A stretch of DNA of 64,000 bases from contig JAXLVA010000001.1 in the NCBI GenBank assembly GCA_046329235.1, positions 2,542,001 through 2,606,000 of the forward strand. Direction: 5' to 3'. The stretch comes from JALONH01 sp046329235. GTDB taxonomy: Bacteria; Bacteroidota; Bacteroidia; Cytophagales; Cytophagaceae. This document shows, piece by piece, positions 9,201 to 16,600 of the stretch; within the stretch, counting starts at the first letter, position 1, and each line of letters starts with the position of its first letter. The notes under the pieces were generated by a model that saw only the letters and a program-made list of their open reading frames with translations, did not search any database and was not told the DNA's origin. The position numbers were made by a program, and so were the translations under genes.

Positions 9201-9612
9201 AAGTCCAGTTACCTGCTGCTTTATATCCTGCATAATCATACGTGTATTTATCGTCGTAGCCGGTAGGAAACTCAGCATAACCCTTTAAGAGCATATAAGC
9301 CGAGTAAAACTGTGTTTGTCCGAATTTCACGTGGTCACCACAGTCATGCCAACCACCGGATAGGTCATTTCCTCCGGCAGCATCGGCTATAAATGATTTT
9401 CCGGTAAGAGTTGCTGATACTCCGGAAGGAAGGTGATTATAAATTAACCAGTTGTTCTCACCTGAACGTTGCCCCCCATAGAAACGTGTTGTCATCCATA
9501 GCGCCTTTTTGTAATCTGTATTTGTCCAGTTCTGAGCTACAGATGAATAAGCACACAAGAATACTATTGTGAATAGGATTGAAATGTTTTTAATGTTCTT
9601 TCTAACTAACAT
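6286..9612 (-). CDS. GH9 endoglucanase, multidomain, T9SS-secreted
   Basis: Hydrolyses beta-1,4-glucan (cellulose) outside the cell, by inversion. In order: signal peptide (1-27, ends SVAQ); GH9 (alpha/alpha)6 barrel (about 28-505); two Ig-like domains (about 510-690); an unrecognised beta-rich region (about 690-930) with TFTFTGFTMSTTWG and a paired-Cys motif CGSNC; a fibronectin-III-like stretch (about 935-1025, DNIVRLEWLTATE); and a T9SS type A tail (KPNPFNNS ... VYFLTSWDG ... KTVKIIKQ). Catalytic features: D90-C91-G92-D93 in GGWHDCGDHVKFG (families usually show DAGD), HHR at 436-438, and general acid E485 in YENTEVCIDYNAG with DDR before it. It is the first of three minus-strand T9SS genes sharing polysaccharide-related architecture, but has its own upstream region of over 300 bases. 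GH9 assignment is secure; the exact substrate is inferred. Confidence 0.93.
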   Translation of the reverse strand: MLVRKNIKNISILFTIVFLCAYSSVAQNWTNTDYKKALWMTTRFYGGQRSGENNWLIYNHLPSGVSATLTGKSFIADAAGGNDLSGGWHDCGDHVKFGQTQFYSAYMLLKGYAEFPTGYDDKYTYDYAGYKAAGNWTWEGAGHDPNCIPDILEEVKHATDFFIKVTPNASTFYYEVGDGNADHQQWVTSVKMQTLAVGQGGNPRPSCSNPNDAAMASFCGATLALMSRMYAPYDAAYAATCLTHAQYAYSYASTHPGAVGACTGSFYGGNNNWKNAWAILLSEMYWATSNTSYRTTAFALTTSGTGTADVQPNMGWTYDYINNGELALYVLSQLGHPTATASFNTRMTNHWLAAGSRNAAGVYTAAGTWGRLRYNGNAAFLVALYCKLNNISSGANYNLVFKDVDYIMGSNSSKRSYIVGFTPAAGGPFLSPQYPHHRNVYLRDDNPGNAVVLTIPTKNQQFGALVGGQRDGTYSDDRSNYENTEVCIDYNAGLVGALGFINSKLAPVTITCGGQACKQPNLGPNLSTCSASLPMTLNANAGAPGGSISYRWYTWNGSTKTLISGATGQTYSATAVGSYIVERDSAFTGGPCTKRDTITISNTIATPNLGSDVNLCSPASVNLTLSNASAMPSGTTYQWKSSSTLAGTYTNISGATTVTLANVRTAAYYKLVATSGSCTSEDIVQVTSSLPTPVDGCAASGSIALAITNAGTGPYQWYNVPTGGTSLATGTTYNAPAAGTYYVQDMSAAAGTTGKTTSPLTDAQQWGWSSTNHMNFTLSSNVTITSVQVPFLVYANAAGTIQIEVLNSSGASLSPAQIFTSNPTTPTCGSNCNELLTFTFTGFTMSTTWGTSLRWRIVQPSSGAINGNPLWNQSGASYPYNSTPSGVMNVTGASGGNNDGNDYMYFYNIQFQTGTPCDRLPVVAANSGCTLPVDWLSISARRIDNIVRLEWLTATETNNDYFIVQRSTNGVDFENVSVVDGNGNSSGIQRYTTTDNAPYVTTTYYRIVQVDYDGTSDYSSIMSVDAVASVQIVVKPNPFNNSTSAIFVSQNEQPVDLTLTAVNGELVGKWMDVTPNMEVQLGENLAVGVYFLTSWDGTNYKTVKIIKQ

Positions 9613-9940
9613 ATTGGAGCAGTAATCAGTAAGGTTGAGCTTTAAAATGCCTATAAAGTTACAAATATTTACAAATAGACTTTATCCAATGTAAGATTAT
9701 ACTATTTAAATAAACTATTTGAATTTGTATGGTATTTATAGGTTTAATACAATAATAATAGATTATGTAACCTTTAAAAAAGCGCTCTATTACTACATCT
9801 AATTGATTGTCTTTTAATTATACTGATTAAGTTTTTAGGCAATTATTCAAAAAATACTATTTATCAGACAATTAGCTACTTACAAAAATTAGACTAATGT
9901 ACTATTTGGTGGCATGAAATGGCATGTTATAAATATCACT
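9613..9940. other. Intergenic region upstream of the GH9 gene
   Basis: An AT-rich stretch of about 330 bases with no open frame. On the minus strand it contains near matches to a -7 element (for example CTATTTGTAA close to the gene), but no exact TAnnTTTG, so I do not place the promoter. It probably holds the control region of the cellulase gene. Confidence 0.4.
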
Positions 9941-9976
9941 CAAAAAAAATACCTGTATGAATTTCATACAGGTATT
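9941..9976 (-). terminator. Terminator of the Ig-array gene
   Basis: Near-perfect palindrome with 14-bp arms AATACCTGTATGAA and its complement (9948-9961 with 9963-9976), followed on the minus strand by a run of seven to eight T residues (9941-9948). Confidence 0.85.
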
Positions 9977-10000
9977 TAATGATTTCTCCATTTTTTGAAG

Positions 10001-13000
10001 TTATTCGATGATAATCTTCTTCAAGAACTGAACCTCTTCTAATTGTATTTTCACAAAGTAAATACCCGCTTTAGTCACTTGAGCATTCAGTTTAAGTGCT
10101 TGGGAAGACATTACTTGTGGTTCTTCTCTTTGGATTACTTGACCGGCTACATCTAAAATTTCAACTGAGATGATTTCTCCGGAAGCATTGTTATTTTCAA
10201 TATACAAATCACCTTTAGATGGGTTTGGATAAATGGTCCATAAACTAGCTTCGATGGCTGCTTTAGATGCAGTAGTAGCACCTACGTTAATTGGTAAGTC
10301 AATGGTTGTTGACTGTCCAAGTGGGTTTGTTTGAACTAAGGTCACATTACCGGAGGCTGTACCAAAATTCACTGTAATTGAATTAGTACCTTGACCGCTT
10401 ACGATGGTAGCTCCCGGAGGTACTGACCAAGTATACTGCATGCCAGATCCTGCAGGTACTGTATATGTTACATTCGATTGGTTGGAAGTAACATTCGTAG
10501 GACCTGAAATAGAAGTAGCAAAAGATGGATTCGGCTGTATGCTCATTGTTAATACTGCAGAGGTAGCAGGATTAGGAGCTGCACATGACATACTCGAATT
10601 CATACGCACACTTATTTGATCACCATTAGCTAAAGTATTACTTGTATATGTATTATTTGTAGCACCTGAAATAGGTGACCCACCCTTTAACCATTGATAA
10701 GCAGGAGTTGTACCTCCGTTGGTTGGGTTAGCAGTAAAAGTCACATATTGACCCTCGTAAATTGTTCCTGCCGGATTAACCGTAATACTTACAGAAGCTG
10801 TTGGGTTAGCTGTTACCGTTACATTCACATCTGGAGAAGTAGCATTGGTAGTAGATGCACAAGCAGAGTTGGACACCATCACAACACTTACTTTGTCACC
10901 ATTGCTTAAGCCAGAAGAGCTAAATGTGCTATTAGTAGCTGCACTCACATTAATATTATTTATTCTCCATTGATAAGTAGGAGCCGTCCCACCATTTCCA
11001 GGGACAGCAGTGAAATTAGCCGTTTGACCTGCGCATATGCTTATGGTACCCGGATTCACTGTAACTGCAGGAGTAACTGAAGTAGTTACTGTCATCGTAA
11101 TAGCATTGGAAGTAACAGGAGTAGTAGAAGCACAGTTAGCATTTGAAACCATACGTACTGTAATAGCATCTCCGTTAACTAATCCGGTTGCAGAATAACT
11201 TGCATTCGTAGCCCCTGTTATCGGGTTTGAATTTTTATACCATGCATACGTTGGTGCAGTTCCTCCGTTAGTTGGGGTAGCTGTAAAGGTTACCGTTGAA
11301 GAAGCACATACTGTAGTTGTTGGAGTAGATATAGTAACACTTGGAGTAACGGTAGCATTTACCGTCATCGTTATTGTATTCGAAGATACAGGTGTAGTGG
11401 ATGCACAAGAAGCATTAGAAGTTAACTTCACACTAATTTGAGCACCATTGGTTAATGCTGTAGATGTATAAGTAGCATTGGTTGCGGATGTGATGGCAGT
11501 AGTTCCATTGTACCACTGATAGGTAGGTGCTGTACCACCGTTTGTTGGAGTTGCAGTGAAGGTAACACTAGTGCCTGCACAAATCGCTCCATTAGGTACG
11601 GCTGCGATCGTTACACTTGGTGTAACTGAAGCATTCACCGTCATCGTAATTGTATTGGATGATACAGGTGTGGTAGATGCACAAGAAGCATTCGATGTTA
11701 AACGTACACTAATTTGTGTTCCATTAGTTAATGCACTGGAAGTATAAGTAGCTAAAGTGGCTCCTGTTATAGTTGTTGCTCCTGTGTACCATTGATAAGC
11801 AGGAGTCGTTCCTCCATTGGTTGGTGTTGCGGTGAAGGTTACCGAGGCACCCGCACAGATAGTTGTTGCAGAGGCTGCAATCACTACACTTGGGGTAACG
11901 GTTGCATTTACCGTCATGGTCACCGTATTAGAGGATACCGCAGAAGTAGTAGAAGCACAAGTAGCATTGGATACCATGTTAACTGATATCTGATTTCCGT
12001 TGGCTAATCCTGTTGATGTATATGTCGCGTTTGTTGCGGATGCAATGGCTGTAGCTCCATTGTACCATTGATACGTTGGTGCAGCACCTCCGTTGGTTGG
12101 TGTTGCTGTGAATGTTACGGATGCACCTGCACAAATAGTTGTTGCAGAGGCTGCAATCACTACACTTGGCGTTACTGATGTTGTTACCGTCATCGTAACT
12201 GTGTTTGAAGTTACGGGTGTTGTAGACGCGCATGAGGCATTCGATACCATTCTTACAGATATCTGATTCCCATTTGCTAATCCGGTAGATGTATAGGTAG
12301 CATTTGTTGCCGATGTAATGGCCGTTGTTCCATTATACCATTGATACGTTGGCGCCGTTCCTCCGCTCGTTGGAGTGGCTGTGAAGGTTACGGAGGTGCC
12401 TGCACAAATAGTTGTTGCAGAGGCTGCGATGGTTACACTTGGCGTTACTGATGTTGTTACCGACATCGTAACCGTGTTAGAAGTTACGGGTGTTGTAGAC
12501 GCACATGAAGCATTCGATACCATTCTTACAGATATCTGATTCCCATTTGCTAATCCTGTTGATGTATATGTAGCGTTTGTGGCAGATGTAATGGCCGTTG
12601 CTCCATTATACCACTGATAAGCAGGTGTTGCTCCGCCATTCGTTGGAGTGGCAGTGAAGGTTACACTTGTTCCTGCACAAATTGTTCCACTTGGTGATGC
12701 TGCAATGGTTACACTTGGTGTGACTACAGGATTAACGGTCATCGTTAAGTTATTGGAAGAAGCCGTATAAGTAGACGTACAAACTCCTGTTGCAGTTACT
12801 TTCACACTAATCACATCTCCATTAGCCAAGCCAGTAGTTGCATAAGTTGTGGAGGTAGCTCCTGAAATAGCTGTAGCACCATTGTACCACTGATAAGTAG
12901 GTGAAGTACCTGCATTGGTTGCTGCTGCAGTAAATGTCACACTAGCTCCTGCACAAACGGTAGTAGTAGAAGTAAAAGCTGTTACCGTAGGCAATGGATT

Positions 13001-13414
13001 CACTTTAATGATTACAATCGTAGAAATTTGATTCCCTGCAATATCTGTAACTTGAATCGTTACGTTAGCTGTTCCTGTTTGGCCTGCTGCCGGTGTATAA
13101 TTTAGTCTCCAGTTATTTCCACTTACATTCGTTACAGAAAGATTAGCATTCGGTAATAAAGTAGTATTAGAAGAGGTAACTGTAAATGCAATGTTATCAT
13201 TCTCCGGATCGGACACATTGAAGGTTATAGGTGTTACCGCTTCTCCCAAACAAGTGGTTCTGTTTGCTGGCAAGGTATTCCATACCGGCGGATTATTAAT
13301 ACCATTTAAATGATCGATGGACGCGGGATTAGCAACAGCCACCAACGTGGACATTACTAACATTACGAACCAAACATTTGCACTTTTAATTAAGGAAAGC
13401 AGAGCTACTCTCAT
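10001..13414 (-). CDS. Nine-Ig-domain surface protein with T9SS tail, no catalytic domain
   Basis: A 1137-residue protein. A long hydrophobic signal segment (residues 8-29) precedes a cadherin-like Ig domain (about 40-140: NVSDPENDNIAFTVTSS ... TVNVTIQVTD-type sequence). Nine Ig-like repeats follow (about 142-965), each near 92 residues with the pattern VTPSV.IAA...ICAG.SVTFTATPTNGG..PTYQWYNG and a second Cys in SNASCAST. A PKD-like domain (about 970-1045, WSVPPGATIVSGQG) and a T9SS type A tail (WTIYPNPSKGDLYIEN ... AGIYFVKI ... KKIIIE) close it. No glycosidase motif is visible. It lies between the GH9 and GH8 cellulase genes on the same strand and shares its repeats with the GH8 protein, so a surface adhesin or scaffold that works with these enzymes is plausible but unproven. 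Confidence 0.85.
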   Translation of the reverse strand: MRVALLSLIKSANVWFVMLVMSTLVAVANPASIDHLNGINNPPVWNTLPANRTTCLGEAVTPITFNVSDPENDNIAFTVTSSNTTLLPNANLSVTNVSGNNWRLNYTPAAGQTGTANVTIQVTDIAGNQISTIVIIKVNPLPTVTAFTSTTTVCAGASVTFTAAATNAGTSPTYQWYNGATAISGATSTTYATTGLANGDVISVKVTATGVCTSTYTASSNNLTMTVNPVVTPSVTIAASPSGTICAGTSVTFTATPTNGGATPAYQWYNGATAITSATNATYTSTGLANGNQISVRMVSNASCASTTPVTSNTVTMSVTTSVTPSVTIAASATTICAGTSVTFTATPTSGGTAPTYQWYNGTTAITSATNATYTSTGLANGNQISVRMVSNASCASTTPVTSNTVTMTVTTSVTPSVVIAASATTICAGASVTFTATPTNGGAAPTYQWYNGATAIASATNATYTSTGLANGNQISVNMVSNATCASTTSAVSSNTVTMTVNATVTPSVVIAASATTICAGASVTFTATPTNGGTTPAYQWYTGATTITGATLATYTSSALTNGTQISVRLTSNASCASTTPVSSNTITMTVNASVTPSVTIAAVPNGAICAGTSVTFTATPTNGGTAPTYQWYNGTTAITSATNATYTSTALTNGAQISVKLTSNASCASTTPVSSNTITMTVNATVTPSVTISTPTTTVCASSTVTFTATPTNGGTAPTYAWYKNSNPITGATNASYSATGLVNGDAITVRMVSNANCASTTPVTSNAITMTVTTSVTPAVTVNPGTISICAGQTANFTAVPGNGGTAPTYQWRINNINVSAATNSTFSSSGLSNGDKVSVVMVSNSACASTTNATSPDVNVTVTANPTASVSITVNPAGTIYEGQYVTFTANPTNGGTTPAYQWLKGGSPISGATNNTYTSNTLANGDQISVRMNSSMSCAAPNPATSAVLTMSIQPNPSFATSISGPTNVTSNQSNVTYTVPAGSGMQYTWSVPPGATIVSGQGTNSITVNFGTASGNVTLVQTNPLGQSTTIDLPINVGATTASKAAIEASLWTIYPNPSKGDLYIENNNASGEIISVEILDVAGQVIQREEPQVMSSQALKLNAQVTKAGIYFVKIQLEEVQFLKKIIIE
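10545..12997 (-). repeat. Ig-domain coding repeats, nine units
   Basis: Tandem coding units of about 276 bases (92 codons), each giving one Ig-like domain. Units are similar but more diverged than those in the GH8 gene; the central ones (3 to 6) are the closest to each other and to the GH8 units. Borders are approximate. Confidence 0.8.
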
Positions 13415-13584
13415 ATTTTTTCAGAAATGTGTACTACGGGATTATAAATTTAATATTATTTTTTCTTTAAATTGTTTAAAGAAGAGATTTAATTGTCATT
13501 TTTTCAAATTTTTGAATCTATCGAATTCATTCCTAAGGTTTAGCTATATCCTTAAAACCATTTGTGAAGTAAAAAGTAACCTTT

Positions 13585-13624
13585 AAATGCAAAAAGAGCG
13601 ATTTTAGTCACTCTTTTTGCATTT
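13585..13624 (-). terminator. Terminator of the GH8 gene
   Basis: 12-bp stem ATGCAAAAAGAG with its complement (13587-13598 with 13611-13622) and an inner extension with one mismatch, about 20 bases past the GH8 stop codon. Confidence 0.75.
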
Positions 13625-13639
13625 AGGGAAGTATGTTTG

Positions 13640-16600
13640 TTATTGTTTAACTACGGTAATTACCTGATGTTTATCGGCAATAGTTATCATCATTAGGTAT
13701 ACTCCGGATGCTACCGGTAAATGGATTTCTACACCGTTATCTAGGTAATCCACTTGACCTTCTGCTACCTTAACTCCTTTGGCATCAATCAATACATATT
13801 GAATTGATTCGATAGAACCGGCACCTTTGTTTTTCAAGGTTACTACTCCTTCTGTAGGATTTGGATAAAGAGACACTAAACCATTCTCCGATTCCGGACG
13901 CACAGATGTAGCCGTACTTACCGTGATGGTTTTAGAAATAGAATTGGACTGATTGGCCTGATTGGTTTCTGTTACAGTCACACTACCACTTGTACTAGAG
14001 CCGAAATCAACTACGATGGATGAAGTTCCTTGACCACTCACGATAGTAGCTCCCGGAGGTACTGTCCAAGTATACGTCATTCCACTTTGGTCAGGAACAC
14101 TGTAGGTAACACTATTTTGACCCGATGTAACTGTAGCCGGTCCTGTCATAGAAGTACTAAATCCTGCCGGTGTTGAAACTGTCACCGTTAAAGAAGAAGC
14201 TGCTCCGTTTCCACAGTTTCCTACCGGTGTAACGGATACCGTACCATTTGTAGCAGTAGAGCTTACCGATACCGTGATGGTTCTAGTTCCTGCTCCGGAA
14301 GTAATAGTAAATCCGGTTGGTAGTGTCCAGTTATAACTAGTAGCACCACTTACTGCGGCAATGCTAAACTGAATTCCAGTTGAGGTTTTATAAATATTGG
14401 AAGAACCGGTGATAGATCCGGCTGCTCCGGTAGAGGCATTCACTGTCATCGTTACTGTGTTAGAGGTAACTGCTGACGAGGTAGATCTACAAGAAGCATT
14501 GGATACCATTCTTACGGAAATCTGGTTTCCGTTTGCTAGACCTGTAGTAGTGTAAGTAGAGGAAGTAGCATTTGTAATTGCTGTCGTTCCATTGTACCAT
14601 TGGTACGTTGGTGCAGCTCCACCATTCGTTGGAGTTGCTGTAAATGTTACCGATGAACCGGAACAAATAGTAGAAGAAGAGGTCGCAATCGACACACTTG
14701 GAGTCACCGAACTTGTCACCGTCATTGTTACTGTATTGGATGATACGGCAGAAGAAGTAGATCTACACGTAGCATTGGATACCATTCTTACGGAAATCTG
14801 GTTTCCATTCGCTAAACCAGTAGTAGTGTAAGTAGAGGAAGTAGCATTTGTAATTGCTGTCGTTCCATTGTACCATTGGTAGGTTGGCGCAGCTCCCCCA
14901 TTGGTTGGAGTGGCTGTGAACGTTACCGATGAACCAGTACAGATGGTAGTAGCAGAAGCTGCGATAGCCACACTTGGTGTTACCGTTGCATTTACAGTCA
15001 TGGTTACTGTATTAGAGGATACCGCTGAGGTAGTAGATGCACAACTTGCATTCGATACCATTCTTACGGAAATCTGGTTTCCGTTCGCTAGACCTGTAGT
15101 AGTGTAAGTAGAGGAAGTAGCACTCGTAATTGCCGTTGTTCCATTGTACCATTGGTAGGTTGGTGCAGCTCCACCATTGGTTGGAGTTGCAGTGAACGTT
15201 ACCGATGAACCAGTACAGATGGTAGTAGCAGAAGCTGCGATAGCCACACTTGGTGTTACCGTTGCATTTACAGTCATGGTTACTGTATTAGAGGATACCG
15301 CTGAGGTAGTAGATGCACAACTTGCATTCGATACCATTCTTACGGAAATCTGGTTTCCGTTCGCTAGACCTGTAGTAGTGTAAGTAGAGGAAGTAGCACT
15401 CGTAATTGCCGTTGTTCCATTGTACCATTGGTAGGTTGGTGCAGCTCCACCATTGGTTGGAGTTGCAGTGAACGTTACCGATGAACCAGTACAGATGGTA
15501 GTAGCAGAAGCTGCGATAGCCACACTTGGTGTTACCGTTGCGGTCACTGTCATCGTCACTGTATTAGAAGTAACCGCTGAAGTAGTAGATGCACAAGCGG
15601 CATTCGATACCATTCTCACAGAAATCTGGTTTCCGTTCGCTAGACCTGTAGTAGTGTAAGTAGAGGAAGTAGCATTCGTAATTGCTGTTGTTCCATTGTA
15701 CCATTGATAGGTTGGTGCTCCGCCATTTGTTGGTGTTGCTGTAAACGTTACAGATGTACCTGTACAAATTGTAGTTGATGAAGCTGCAATAGCTACACTC
15801 GGTGTAACGGAACTTGTTACTGTCATCGTCACTGTATTAGAAGTAACTGCTGAAGTAGTCGATGCACAAGCTGCATTCGATACCATTCTCACGGAAATCT
15901 GATTTCCGTTTGTCAAACCTGTTGTAGTATAAGTAGAGGACGTAGCTCCTGAAACCGCATTTGCCCCATTGTACCATTGATACGTTGGCGCTGCTCCGCC
16001 ATTTGTTGGTGTTGCTGTAAACGTTACAGATGTACCTGTACAAATTGTAGTTGATGAAGCTGCAATAGCTACACTCGGTGTAACGGAACTTGTTACTGTC
16101 ATCGTCACTGTATTAGAAGTAACTGCTGAAGTAGTCGATGCACAAGCTGCATTCGATACCATTCTCACGGAAATCTGATTTCCGTTTGTCAAACCTGTTG
16201 TAGTATAAGTAGAGGATGTAGCTCCTGAAACCGCATTTGCCCCATTGTACCATTGATACGTTGGCGCTGTTCCCCCATTTGTTGGTGTCGCTGTAAACGT
16301 GACCGATGAACCAGTACAGATGGTAGTAGCAGAAGCTGCGATAGCCACACTTGGTGTTACCGTTGCATTTACAGTCATGGTCACTGTATTAGAAGTAACC
16401 GCTGAAGTAGTAGATGCACAAGCGGCATTCGATACCATTCTCACAGAAATCTGGTTTCCGTTCGCTAGACCTGTAGTAGTGTAAGTAGAGGAAGTAGCAT
16501 TCGTAATTGCTGTTGTTCCATTGTACCATTGATAAGTTGGCGTTCCACCATTGGTTGGAGTCGCTGTGAAAGTCACGGACGCTCCAGCACAAATCGTAGT

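Noticed and set aside
10404..12233. Short plus- and minus-strand frames within the Ig-array gene
   Set aside because: They follow the repeat period of the Ig-domain gene and have no start context or domain of their own.
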